Below, in pieces: positions 1 to 8,303 of a stretch of 64,000 nt of DNA. Source of the stretch: CAWUKT01 sp963923035 (GTDB lineage Bacteria > Bacteroidota > Bacteroidia > J057 > JADKCL01); NCBI GenBank assembly GCA_963923035.1, contig CAWUKT010000031.1, positions 1 to 64,000 of the forward strand, given 5' to 3'. The translations under genes were made by a program, and so were the position numbers. The notes beneath the pieces are model-generated. The model was not told the DNA's origin and made no database searches. It saw only the letters and a list, made by a program, of their open reading frames with translations. Position 1 is the first letter of the stretch. The number at the start of each line of letters is the position of its first letter.

Positions 1-48
1 TTCCAAAAGCTGTTTCTGAAGTTAAACGGGACACGTATGGGACTCCCC

Positions 49-75
49 GACCTCGGAGCCGGGCCAGCCGAGGTC
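49..75. other. GC-rich hairpin in gene-free left edge
   Basis: Perfect 8-bp inverted repeat GACCTCGG / CCGAGGTC with an 11-base loop. It lies in bases 1-243, downstream of the minus-strand POT gene. There is no adjoining T-tract, so it is not a clear terminator. I see no convincing gene in 1-243. Confidence 0.35.
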
Positions 76-243
76 CGAGGTGGAAGCCCCGAGCCCTGAC
101 ATGGGCCAGCCCACCTGGGAGGCGGAACAAGCGACCTCTCAGGTGGACTGGCCAAGGTTAAAGCAAAATACACGGCTCTGGAAACGATCAATGGGGGCGG
201 ATCAGCTACCCACGGGCCATTGGGCAGCTGAAATTTCTCCGGT

Positions 244-1614
244 TTACATTTCTTCCCCGACCACATAATCCCGCAACTTGATCCGCAGCACGATCAGCAG
301 GTACAATACCGTATTCACCGCCAGCAAACCGACGAAGAACCAGTAAAAATTGGCGCCTTCTTTCAGGATGGCCGCGGAACCACCGGCTTCGATCGCATTG
401 TTCACCCAGACTGCGACGAGATTGCCCATCGCGAGGGCCAGCAGCCAGACCGACGTGATCGTGCTTTTCATCTTGGCGGGGCTGTACCGGTAACCCATCT
501 CCAAACCGGTGATCGACACCAGCAATTCGCCGAGGGTGAGGACAAAATAGGCCAGGAGCTGCCATGACACGTGGGGATTGAGGCCGCGGGAAATGTCTAG
601 TTTGATCATGCCTTCCAGCGCGGTGGCAATTCCGATGAGGACAAACCCAACGAGAATCTTCCGGGTGGCCTTGACTTCGATGTTCTTTTTCTCCAGCCAC
701 TTGAATACCCCCAGCAAGACCGGGATCAGGGTCAAAATCAGGATGGGGTTGAAGGCCTGGACCTGCTCCTGTTCCAGCTCGAAGCCCCAAATCGTCCGGT
801 CCAATTGCGCCGCATCCAGGACCCATTCCGCCCCACTCAATTCGTAGCTGCCCCACGCAATGGGAATGAAGGCAAAAAAGCCCATGATCCGCCACGTCGC
901 CCGTACACCGTCGACGCTTTCGGCCCCCCATTTCTGCTCGAGGCTCTTCCAGACTTGTTTTTCCCCCTGCAACCGAGCCTTCAATGCGGCCAGGTTCACG
1001 GTGAGGAAATTGTTGCGGGGGTAACCGCCGGCGGGGACGAGGACATAGGTCTTGCGGCCGAGGAAAAGGACGACCGTCGCGACGCCCATGAGCACGCCGG
1101 GGATGGCAAAGGCGACCTCGTAGCCGAAGGCCTTGAGTTCGGGGATGAAGACCATCGCGAGAAAGGAGCCGAGGTTGATCGAGAAATAGTACCAGTTGAA
1201 GGCGCGGGTGAGGGCCTCGGAGGAATGCTGCTTGAACTGGTCGCCGAGGAGGGCGGAGCTGTTCGGTTTGAGGATGCCGGCGCCGAGGGCAATCACGAAG
1301 AGGCCGACGCGGAATCCGACGAGGTCGTCGATGTAAATGGCCAGTAGTCCGTGGCCCACGCAATAGAGCAGACTCACCCAGAGGATGGTCCGGTACTTGC
1401 CCAGGAACCAGTCGGCGATGAGGGCCCCGAGGACGGGCGTCGCGTAGGTCAGGACGATATTGGAGTGGGTGACGGCGGCGGCTTCCTCGTTGGACATGGC
1501 GAAGGCAATGACGAGGAAGGGCGTGAGCAAGGCGCGGTAGCCGTAGTAGGAAAAGCGTTCGGCGAACTCATTTCCCAGCACGAAATAGAAGGATTTTGGA
1601 AAGGCTTTTTTCAT
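244..1614 (-). CDS. POT/PTR family proton-coupled peptide transporter
   Basis: A 456-residue polytopic inner-membrane protein of the major facilitator superfamily. The N-terminus carries the POT hallmark ExxERFxYY (E16 to Y24: EFAERFSYY), which in this family takes part in proton coupling during di/tripeptide uptake. About twelve hydrophobic segments can be followed along the chain, and the length is at the short end of the family. The ATG at 1614 places the signature at the usual distance from the N-terminus. The gene lies 133 bp downstream of a 7-TM gene on the same strand. That gap holds an unusual phased TTCAG array and an inverted repeat GGGAACC/GGTTCCC at 1615-1649, directly ahead of the start. 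The family is secure, but whether it takes peptides or another substrate cannot be read from sequence. Confidence 0.9.
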   Translation of the reverse strand: MKKAFPKSFYFVLGNEFAERFSYYGYRALLTPFLVIAFAMSNEEAAAVTHSNIVLTYATPVLGALIADWFLGKYRTILWVSLLYCVGHGLLAIYIDDLVGFRVGLFVIALGAGILKPNSSALLGDQFKQHSSEALTRAFNWYYFSINLGSFLAMVFIPELKAFGYEVAFAIPGVLMGVATVVLFLGRKTYVLVPAGGYPRNNFLTVNLAALKARLQGEKQVWKSLEQKWGAESVDGVRATWRIMGFFAFIPIAWGSYELSGAEWVLDAAQLDRTIWGFELEQEQVQAFNPILILTLIPVLLGVFKWLEKKNIEVKATRKILVGFVLIGIATALEGMIKLDISRGLNPHVSWQLLAYFVLTLGELLVSITGLEMGYRYSPAKMKSTITSVWLLALAMGNLVAVWVNNAIEAGGSAAILKEGANFYWFFVGLLAVNTVLYLLIVLRIKLRDYVVGEEM

Positions 1615-1704
1615 GGGAACCGGGTTTGTTGGTACTCAAATTGGTTCCCAAGATGGAGGCCGGAAAAGGGGGAATGAAGAGAAATTAAGGGGTTGGGAGG
1701 GAAA

Positions 1705-1761
1705 TTCAGAGGGGAGTTCAGACGGGTTCAGGGGACTTCAGAACCGTTCAGATCGCTTCAG
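1705..1761. repeat. Six TTCAG motifs phased at 10 bp
   Basis: TTCAG begins at 1705, 1717, 1727, 1737, 1747 and 1757. The spacings are 12, 10, 10, 10 and 10 bp, about one helical turn. The four or five bases between copies are not conserved. The array covers the stop codon and last codons of the upstream 7-TM gene and lies 90-150 bp ahead of the POT transporter start. All copies therefore face the same side of the DNA, which suggests a binding platform for an oligomeric regulator or a bent segment. Confidence 0.75.
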
Positions 1762-2962
1762 AAGGGGACGCGGGAAGCTCAGACATGATTTTGCGGAGGT
1801 CGTTGTCTTCGGAGAGGGTGGGGTGGTCCAGGGCAATGGCGGCGGGGGACAATGCGAGCCGGTACTGGCCCGATCCTTTGCCTTTGCTCTCGATGAATTC
1901 CGGCCAGTTCAGCGGCTCGCCCAATTCGGGGAGGGCCTTGTTGAAGGCTTCGGTCAGGGCGGCGTTGCTGGTGTGGATATTGCCGCCGTAGAGGTGGGCG
2001 GTATCCGTATTGCCGTGGACATATTCTCCGTTCAATTTCCGCACCGCCGCCAGCAGCAGGTACTGGAATTTCTTCGCACTCAATTCGATTTCCTGTTGCT
2101 CGATCTCCCGCGACGGCCAATTCAACCGGGCGATGTAGCGTCCCTGCCGGTTCTTTCCCAGGAAGATCCGCGCATCCTCTTTGTCCACCGGGTCTCCATT
2201 GTCCTGCATTTGTCCACTACTTTTCTGCCCCTCCTGGAACCGTTCCCGAATCCACGTAAAGGCCAGCGCAAAAAACAGCATCACCAACAAGGTATGCGTA
2301 CAGACCCGCAGCAGGTAAATCCAGCCGTCCCCATTGTCCCCGTCTGCTCCCCCCGAATTCAGGAAGGGCACCGCCCCCTGCACAACCAGCAAGCCCAGCA
2401 ATACGATCGCCGTCAGCACGGCCATCGAGGGGAGCCGCCGCCGCCAGAAGGACACCACTATGGCATAGCCCAGCGACATGATGCTGACCACCGAGAAAAT
2501 CGTTTCGGGGAGGCCGGCCAGCCATTCGTCCTGCTTGTCCTGGAAAATCCGGAAGGTCAGGAGGGTCAATACGAGGGTTGTAGCCGCAGCGGGAAGGACC
2601 ACGCGCCGCCATTTGGTGGGATTGTGAAAAAAATCGAGGCGCCCGTGCCAGCGTTCGAAGCCGTGCTCGAAGAGGGGCAGGGTCATGAGGAAGAGGGCCG
2701 AATTGGTGGTGGAAAGGACGCGGCGGAGGAAGCGGTCGAAAAAGTGCCCCTGGTCAGCGGCTCCATTTCCCTGCGACGGAAATCCCAATTCCAGCGCGTA
2801 CATGGTCGCCCACAGCAGGAGTCCCGCGCCGAGGTAGAGAAAGCCCTGGTCGCGGCCCTTGCGTTCGAGGTTGCGGACATGGACCCAGAACATGCACAGG
2901 ATCAGCCCCGCGAAACCGGAGATGACCATGAGCGCACCATTGGCGAATTCTGGGATCTGCAT
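1748..2962 (-). CDS. 7-TM membrane protein with winged-helix-like C-terminal domain
   Basis: A 404-residue protein I cannot assign to a named family. Seven hydrophobic segments fill residues 1 to about 255, after a short extracytoplasmic N-terminus. A polar linker follows. The last ~110 residues have the pattern of an OmpR-type winged helix: an acidic beta-strand, then FQYLLLAAVRKLNGEYV, and later a recognition-helix-like stretch around TSNAALTEAF. One inference is a membrane-bound one-component regulator, with the 7-TM part sensing and the tail binding DNA. It precedes the POT transporter on the same strand and its stop codon lies inside the phased TTCAG array. The start at 2962 gives a first TM helix at once. 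No catalytic motif is seen. The membrane topology is solid, while the DNA-binding tail is a visual impression. Confidence 0.6.
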   Translation of the reverse strand: MQIPEFANGALMVISGFAGLILCMFWVHVRNLERKGRDQGFLYLGAGLLLWATMYALELGFPSQGNGAADQGHFFDRFLRRVLSTTNSALFLMTLPLFEHGFERWHGRLDFFHNPTKWRRVVLPAAATTLVLTLLTFRIFQDKQDEWLAGLPETIFSVVSIMSLGYAIVVSFWRRRLPSMAVLTAIVLLGLLVVQGAVPFLNSGGADGDNGDGWIYLLRVCTHTLLVMLFFALAFTWIRERFQEGQKSSGQMQDNGDPVDKEDARIFLGKNRQGRYIARLNWPSREIEQQEIELSAKKFQYLLLAAVRKLNGEYVHGNTDTAHLYGGNIHTSNAALTEAFNKALPELGEPLNWPEFIESKGKGSGQYRLALSPAAIALDHPTLSEDNDLRKIMSELPASPSEAI

Positions 2963-3125
2963 GGGGGAAATTACGCAATTCCGGCCATTGATGGGGCAGG
3001 GAATGGTGGAGGGAGCGGAATTGAGAAGGAGGAAGCGGGGCGGGAGAGAAAATGTCGGGAAATGGAGGGGCGACAGAAATGCCCCCAGAATCCGCAGGAG
3101 GGCTTTCAGGCTAGGAAAAAATTGT

Positions 3126-3177
3126 TATTTTTGAGGGCTGAAACCCTCAAAAACGGTTCGGTAACCGTCGGGCGACG
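3126..3177 (+). promoter_or_regulatory. Promoter-like element and three consecutive hairpins ahead of LRR gene
   Basis: TATTTTTG at 3126-3133 matches the Bacteroidota -7 box TAnnTTTG, but no clear -33 box is seen. Overlapping it is a perfect 10-bp inverted repeat, TTTTTGAGGG / CCCTCAAAAA (3128-3137, 3144-3153). It is followed by ACGGTT/AACCGT (3153-3158, 3163-3168) and CGTCG/CGACG (3166-3170, 3173-3177). The first hairpin could also act as a bidirectional terminator. All lie in the 243-bp divergent gap upstream of the LRR start at 3206. Confidence 0.45.
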
Positions 3178-3205
3178 GGAATCAATACGGAAATTAACAC
3201 CATAT

Positions 3206-3760
3206 ATGAAATCTTACATCTGGTTACTGGCCATCCTCACAGTGCTTGCTTTACCCGCCTACGCCCAGCCGGATTCTACTCAAACAGCCCCCCCTTCAGG
3301 TTTTGAACCGGGCCCGTTGCTGGGACCCTACGAGTTGCAGGAAAAGCCTTTCTTCAACGATCTCCAGGAAGCGATGGCGGAACCGGAGAAGGTGTACAAA
3401 CTCTCCCTCGCGGGCCAGGGCCTCAAAGATATTCCCGCTGAAGTCTTCGAATTGTCGAACCTTCAGGTATTGGTGTTGTCGGAAAACAAGATCAAAGAAA
3501 TCCCGTCCGAAATTGGCAATCTCAAGAACCTCCAGTTGCTGAGCTTGTACAAGAACAAGATCCGCTACGTCCCGGATGAGTTTCGGGAGCTGAACAACCT
3601 GAGTACGCTGTACCTGGGACAAAACCGGTTGACGGAGTTTCCGGTTTGGATGGGCGGCATTGGGAACCTGCGGCGGTTGGACATTTCCCGCAACCGCATG
3701 ACGCCGTACGAAGTAGATGCAATCCGCCGCGTCCTGGCGCGGGTGGACATCACCTTCTAA
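3206..3760 (+). CDS. Small secreted leucine-rich-repeat protein
   Basis: A 184-residue protein. The ATG at 3206 starts a typical signal peptide (MKSYIWLLAILTVLALPAYA, cleavage before QPDS). A longer in-frame opening upstream lacks protein character and would bury the signal. After a short Pro-rich spacer, residues about 65-165 form four leucine-rich repeats of 23 residues with the LxxLxLxxNxIxxIP pattern. LRRs make a curved protein-binding surface. The protein is probably periplasmic or outer-surface, and no sorting domain or lipobox is present. The gene is divergent from the 7-TM gene and converges on recX, the two stop codons overlapping by four bases. The partner is unknown. Confidence 0.85.
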   Translation: MKSYIWLLAILTVLALPAYAQPDSTQTAPPSGFEPGPLLGPYELQEKPFFNDLQEAMAEPEKVYKLSLAGQGLKDIPAEVFELSNLQVLVLSENKIKEIPSEIGNLKNLQLLSLYKNKIRYVPDEFRELNNLSTLYLGQNRLTEFPVWMGGIGNLRRLDISRNRMTPYEVDAIRRVLARVDITF

Positions 3761-4224
3761 TTGCCTTCTCCCAAGGATTTCCACACTTCAGAAATGATTT
3801 CCAATTCGAATCCCTTGCTGGCAAGGGACCGAAATAACTTTTGACGGGCCGTAAAATCCAATTGGTAGTTTCCCCGGGCCTTTTGTTCGAGCAGGCGCTC
3901 GACCGTTTGCCAATAGTCCTCCTCTTTGATCTCTTCTTCCAGGGCCAATTGCACCAGATGGTCCTCCACGCCCTTTTCCCACAAGCCCTGCCGGATCTTC
4001 ACCCTTCCCCAGCGGTTGTTTCGAAACTTCCCCCGCACAAAACTCCGGGCAAATCGCTCCTCGTTCCAAAATCCCTGTTCACCCAGCTCCTCAATCAGCT
4101 CCTCCTGCTTCTCCTCCGGACAGCCCAGTTCCCGCAGCTTCCGCACCAACTCCTTGCGGGAGCGGTCCTGGTAGGCGCAGTACCGCGCCATCTTCTGAAA
4201 TCCAATGTCGATGCTCCAATCCAT
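3757..4224 (-). CDS. recX: RecX family regulator of RecA
   Basis: A 155-residue, highly charged alpha-helical protein with three tandem three-helix RecX modules. The first contains the family pattern RSRKELVRKLRELGC, followed by an FWNEERFARSFVRGK stretch that matches the conserved RecX core. In characterised homologues RecX caps or destabilises RecA filaments in the cytoplasm. I chose the ATG at 4224 because it lies five bases after the stop of the OmpA gene. A GTG at 4254 would add ten residues and overlap that gene. It is the last gene of the queE-ompA-recX run and is probably translated by re-initiation. recA is not in this window. Confidence 0.85.
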   Translation of the reverse strand: MDWSIDIGFQKMARYCAYQDRSRKELVRKLRELGCPEEKQEELIEELGEQGFWNEERFARSFVRGKFRNNRWGRVKIRQGLWEKGVEDHLVQLALEEEIKEEDYWQTVERLLEQKARGNYQLDFTARQKLFRSLASKGFELEIISEVWKSLGEGN

Positions 4225-4229
4225 GCGGC

Positions 4230-6215
4230 TCAATTCACCTCGACGATCCGACACTCCGTCCGCCGGTTCATCGCCCGGCCCTCTTCGGTTTCATTGTCGT
4301 CAATGGGGGTCGATTCCCCGTAGCCCTTGGCCTTCACCCGCTCCTTCGCAATTCCCCGACTCGCCAGATACTCCTTCACGGAACCGGCGCGGTTCTCACT
4401 CAGGACCGCATTGTCGGAGGTCGAGCCCACATTGTCGGTATGCCCGCCGATTTCCACCTTCACATTCGGGTTTAGCTTCATGAACTGAACCAGGTGCTCC
4501 AATTCCGCCTTCGATTCGTCGAGCAGCGCATACTTATTGGTTTCGTAGAACACATTGCTCATGACGATGGCGATGCCCGGCTTCAGCGGTTGCAATTCGA
4601 TGTCGACATCGAAATACTGGTCGCGGCGTTCGCCCTCGCGGGGCTGGTCGAGGTCCTTCAGCGAGAAGAATTGAGAGGCGTAGAGGTAACCTTTCTTGTC
4701 GACAAAGGCCGCGTAGTCCTGTTCCAGGGGGAGGGTGAGCAGGAATTTGCCGGTCACCTTGTTGGAATAGACGGAGCGGATCGTATCGCCGGTTTGGAGG
4801 TTGATGAAGGTGACCTTGCTGGCGAGGGGCTTGCCGGTGCCTTCTTCCTTGACGTAGCCCCGGACATAGGTCGTGAAATCGGGGCGGATCTTGGGATCGA
4901 GTTCGAAGGAATAGATGTCGCTGCGTCCGAGGCCGCTCTCGCGGGTCGAATTGATATAGCCGAGGGTGCCCTTGGCATTGACGAAGATATTGCCTTCGTC
5001 GGCGCTGGTGTTCAGGGGATTGCCGAGGTTTTCGGGCGGGGTCCAGCCTTCGGGGGTCTTTTTGCTCATGAAGAGGTCGAGACCGCCGTAGCCCAGGTGT
5101 CCGCTGGACGAGAAATAGAGGGTTTTGCCGTCGGCGTGGAGGAAGGGCGAGACTTCGTTGCCGGGCGAATTGATTTCGGGACCAAGGTTGACGGGTTCGG
5201 ACCAGGAGCCATTGACATAATTGGCTTTCCAGATGTCCTGGCCGCCCTGGCCGCCTTTGCGGCTGGAGGCGAAGTAGAGCGTCCGGCCATCGTTGGAGAT
5301 GCAGGGCTGCGATTCCCAGGCGGGGGTATTGATGAGGGGGCCCAGGTTGCGGGGTTTGGACCAGGTCTTGCCATCGAGTCGGGAGACGTAGATGTCGCAG
5401 TCGCCGTAGCCGCCGCGGCGGCTGCACGCGGTGAAGAACACGAACTGGCCGTCGGGGGTGAAGCTGGCGGCGCCTTCGTTGCCTTCGGTATTGACGGGCG
5501 GGCCGAAGTTCTCGGCCAGGACCCATTCGCCGTCTTTCAGCTCGGCGTAGTAAAAGTCTTCGGTATAACCGCGGTATTCGCGGTTGAATCCGCCGGTGCA
5601 CCCGGGCCGCCGGGTCGTGAAAAAGATCGTCTGCTCGTCGGCCGTGAGGTAGGGCAGGTACTCGTCAAAGGCGGTATTGATGTTTTCCCCAAGGTTCACG
5701 GGGTTGAAGGTGATCGTTTTCCCGCCTTGACTCACCGCAAATTGGGCACTCTTCCGGTGGCGCTCCGCATCCTTCAGCATCGGGGCGGGGATGGCTTTGT
5801 TTCCCTTCTTCTCAAAAAACAGGTCGTATTGTCCCGCAGCGCCCTCAAAGTCTTCCCGGTAGAATTTGCACTCGGCGAGATAGAAATAGAGGAGGGGGTT
5901 GGGGAATGGAAGCAACTCACTGGCCTTTTCCATTTGCTCCTCCGCAGGTCCGTAGTTCCGGAGGACGTAGTTGCAGGCGCCCCGGCGGAACCAGGCATCC
6001 CCGAAATTGGGTTCGATCTCGATGGCCTGTTCGTAGAAGTTGATGGCTTCCTGGTAGGCGCGGTATTTCTCTTGTTGGTTTCCCTGTAAATAAAGTTTGA
6101 GGGCCTTCTTGGAAGAAATGTTGTAGTCGGATGGCTTGGGGTTTTGGGCCTTACAACTGGCGATCAGGAACACGAGGCAACTGACCAAAAAGAAGTGCCG
6201 GGGAAGTCGGTTCAT
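4230..6215 (-). CDS. OmpA-family lipoprotein with TPR and PD40 repeats
   Basis: A 661-residue lipoprotein with a signal peptide ending in lipobox LIASC (C21). Domains in order: TPR-like helices (~35-125), a run of WD40-like PD40 repeats (~190-425) with the pattern DGrTLYFASSRkGGqGGqDIW, a small CarboxypepD-like beta-sandwich (~450-530), and a C-terminal OmpA peptidoglycan-binding domain (~550-661) containing the core GGHTDNVGS and NRRTECRI. It is probably outer-membrane anchored and bound to the cell wall. This architecture is very common in Bacteroidota, and one such protein (PorE) belongs to the T9SS machinery, but that role cannot be assigned here. Its start is one base after the queE stop. 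Confidence 0.9.
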   Translation of the reverse strand: MNRLPRHFFLVSCLVFLIASCKAQNPKPSDYNISSKKALKLYLQGNQQEKYRAYQEAINFYEQAIEIEPNFGDAWFRRGACNYVLRNYGPAEEQMEKASELLPFPNPLLYFYLAECKFYREDFEGAAGQYDLFFEKKGNKAIPAPMLKDAERHRKSAQFAVSQGGKTITFNPVNLGENINTAFDEYLPYLTADEQTIFFTTRRPGCTGGFNREYRGYTEDFYYAELKDGEWVLAENFGPPVNTEGNEGAASFTPDGQFVFFTACSRRGGYGDCDIYVSRLDGKTWSKPRNLGPLINTPAWESQPCISNDGRTLYFASSRKGGQGGQDIWKANYVNGSWSEPVNLGPEINSPGNEVSPFLHADGKTLYFSSSGHLGYGGLDLFMSKKTPEGWTPPENLGNPLNTSADEGNIFVNAKGTLGYINSTRESGLGRSDIYSFELDPKIRPDFTTYVRGYVKEEGTGKPLASKVTFINLQTGDTIRSVYSNKVTGKFLLTLPLEQDYAAFVDKKGYLYASQFFSLKDLDQPREGERRDQYFDVDIELQPLKPGIAIVMSNVFYETNKYALLDESKAELEHLVQFMKLNPNVKVEIGGHTDNVGSTSDNAVLSENRAGSVKEYLASRGIAKERVKAKGYGESTPIDDNETEEGRAMNRRTECRIVEVN

Positions 6216-6216
6216 A

Positions 6217-6849
6217 TCAGGGAATGTTGATGTACTTGTGGGTCTGAAGGCTGAGGTGCCATTGGGGATGCTTCAAGATGAATTGGATGACCTGGTCCAC
6301 CCGGTCCCGCCGCGACCACTCGGGCTGCAAGTACAGCTTGGTACGTTGGGGATCGCAGTGGGCTGCTTGCTCCACCGCCCAGGTGAGGTCGTGGGCATTG
6401 TACACGATGACCTTGAGTTCGTGGGCCTGGGAAAAGTACTCCTCGCGGGCGGCTTTGAATTTCTTCGGGGACAGGGTCACCCAATCGAAATCTCCGGTGA
6501 ACGGATGCGCGCCCGAGGTTTCGATGTGCGTCCGCAGCCCGGCCGCTTTAAGAGAACGTGTCAAGGGGCCGAGATCGTACATGGTGGGTTCTCCCCCGGT
6601 GATCACGGCGATGGGGGCGCCCGATTCCCGGGCGATCTGCGTGACCTCCGAAATGGGCATCCACTGGTCCTCGCTGACGGACCACGATTCCTTGACGTCA
6701 CACCAGTGACAGCCGACATCGCATCCGGCCAGCCGGATGAAGTAGGCCGGCGTGCCCGCGTGGTGGCCTTCTCCCTGGAGCGTGTAGAAATGCTCCATGA
6801 CGGGGATTTCCGTGTCGGTACGGACCATTGATGTTGTTTCCCGATTCAT
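6217..6849 (-). CDS. queE: 7-carboxy-7-deazaguanine synthase (radical SAM)
   Basis: A 210-residue radical-SAM enzyme. It converts 6-carboxytetrahydropterin to 7-carboxy-7-deazaguanine, the ring-contraction step of queuosine and 7-deazaguanine synthesis. The 4Fe-4S binding CxxxCxxC is C43, C47 and C50 (CDVGCHWC). It is preceded by the substrate-loop signature FYTLQGEG and followed by TGGEPTMY, which contacts SAM. I placed the start at the ATG at 6849, since upstream codons in frame lack conservation-like character. A second ATG at 6828 is possible. It leads the queE-ompA-recX run. The pathway partners queD and folE lie at 42.6-43.7 kb. Confidence 0.92.
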   Translation of the reverse strand: MNRETTSMVRTDTEIPVMEHFYTLQGEGHHAGTPAYFIRLAGCDVGCHWCDVKESWSVSEDQWMPISEVTQIARESGAPIAVITGGEPTMYDLGPLTRSLKAAGLRTHIETSGAHPFTGDFDWVTLSPKKFKAAREEYFSQAHELKVIVYNAHDLTWAVEQAAHCDPQRTKLYLQPEWSRRDRVDQVIQFILKHPQWHLSLQTHKYINIP

Positions 6850-7040
6850 TTGACTGCCTTCATTATCAATTCCCCTGCGTAACAGGAAGGTCAAAAGTAC
6901 GGATATTTTGACTGGAATCAGCATCGCGAAAGAGCAAGGGAAAATGGAAGGGGAGCAGGAAAAAAATCTCCCCGCGATACTAAATCCTCCCCCGCCGAAG
7001 TTTTGTTTACTGAAACGAACCCATAATCACTCATCTCAAT

Positions 7041-8300
7041 ATGAAAGTATCTCTACTCTCGGGCCTGATGGCCCTGGCATGCTATTTTGGCTTTGCCCAA
7101 ACCAATCAAAACCTCGATTCCCTGGCCGCGATCACCTACAATGCCTCTTTTGACATCGTGGCCTTTGACGAATTCGTGGTCACCACGAAGGGACAGGTTT
7201 ACAACCTCGCGAATTCGTCCAGCCCCAACCTGGTCGGCTCTTTTTCCCCTCCCGCGGGCGTCATCACGGCCTATTTCTACCAAAGGCCCTATCTGTACGT
7301 AGGTTCGGGCCAGATTGCCGATTTCCTCATCATTGACATGACCTTCCCTTTTGCCCCCAATGCCATCGGAAGCATTTCCTTTGGATCGGCGAGCATCTTC
7401 GGGATTACCGTCACGGGACAACATGCCTACCTCGCCCTCGACAACAGTTTGGTCAGCGTGGACATTTCCAATCCCACGGCTCCCGTTCTGGTGGACACCC
7501 TTCCTTTTCCGAACCAGATACGGGACGTCGGTGCGAGCGGTTGCCAGGTTTTTGTCAGCGGTCCGGGCGGCCTGAACAATGTCGATATTTCCGATCCTGC
7601 GAACCTGAGCCTGATTGGCGGCTTTGGATCCGGCTTTGTGGACCTCGACAACTATGGCGATACGGTATTCGTCAGTGGCTCGACCGGAGCCCTTCAGGTG
7701 ATCAGCTTCAGCAATCCGACGTCTCCGCTGCCATTGGCCGGTGCGAGTACGGGAGCTCAGATGTGGGGCGTCGAGTTTCGGGACAATATGATTTATGCGT
7801 CATCTGATCCCGGGGCGCTGTACGTCTATGAATTGACCTACCCTTCCCTGACGCCCTTTGCCTTCTATCAGGCCAGCGGCGGGCAGGGCTTCGATGTCAC
7901 GACCAGTGATTCCCTCGTCTTCCTTTCCAGTCTGGTCGACGGCGTCCGCATCTTTCGCCTCGACAGCATTTCTCCGGTCAGCGCCGATCTCCCGTTTCTC
8001 TTCAAGCCCTGTACCCCCACTGTCAACGTAGATGCTTCCCTTTCGCGTCCCAGCCAGTGGTATCCCAATCCGGTGGGACGGGGACAAATGGCGGGGCTGC
8101 GCTTGAGTCCTGATTTGGATCCGACGACGCCGGTGGAGGTGGTAGTGTGGAGTGGGGAAGGAAAACAAATGGGGATGTGGACAGGAAATGGAGGGGCGGA
8201 AATATCGTTGCCCGCCGGGAATTGGTCGGCAGGGCTGTACGGGTATGAAGTCCGGCAGAACGGAAGGCAGGTGGAGCGGGGAAAATTTGCGGTGCAATAA
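7041..8300 (+). CDS. LVIVD-repeat secreted protein with T9SS type A sorting domain
   Basis: A 419-residue secreted protein with a signal peptide (cleavage near FGFAQ). Residues 25-320 hold a beta-propeller-like set of ~45-residue LVIVD repeats, each with strands such as FLIIDMTFP, VSVDISNPTAP and NNVDISDPANL. The last ~75 residues form a T9SS type A sorting domain: WYPNPVGRG at its start, then short strands, ending GLYGYEVRQNGRQ..GKFAVQ. The domain directs export through the type IX system and surface anchoring or release. Its binding partner is unknown. It stands alone on the plus strand and converges with folD, three bases apart. Confidence 0.85.
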   Translation: MKVSLLSGLMALACYFGFAQTNQNLDSLAAITYNASFDIVAFDEFVVTTKGQVYNLANSSSPNLVGSFSPPAGVITAYFYQRPYLYVGSGQIADFLIIDMTFPFAPNAIGSISFGSASIFGITVTGQHAYLALDNSLVSVDISNPTAPVLVDTLPFPNQIRDVGASGCQVFVSGPGGLNNVDISDPANLSLIGGFGSGFVDLDNYGDTVFVSGSTGALQVISFSNPTSPLPLAGASTGAQMWGVEFRDNMIYASSDPGALYVYELTYPSLTPFAFYQASGGQGFDVTTSDSLVFLSSLVDGVRIFRLDSISPVSADLPFLFKPCTPTVNVDASLSRPSQWYPNPVGRGQMAGLRLSPDLDPTTPVEVVVWSGEGKQMGMWTGNGGAEISLPAGNWSAGLYGYEVRQNGRQVERGKFAVQ

Positions 8301-8303
8301 GGA

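Noticed and set aside
1..99. Open frame in bases 1-99 on the plus strand
   Set aside because: Only 32 codons, GC-rich and without features; it ends in the palindrome region. Could be the tail of a gene to the left but cannot be supported.
1613..3205. In-frame open extension upstream of the LRR start, 531 codons
   Set aside because: It lies antisense to the 7-TM gene, and the LRR signal peptide would be internal. The ATG at 3206 is the real start.
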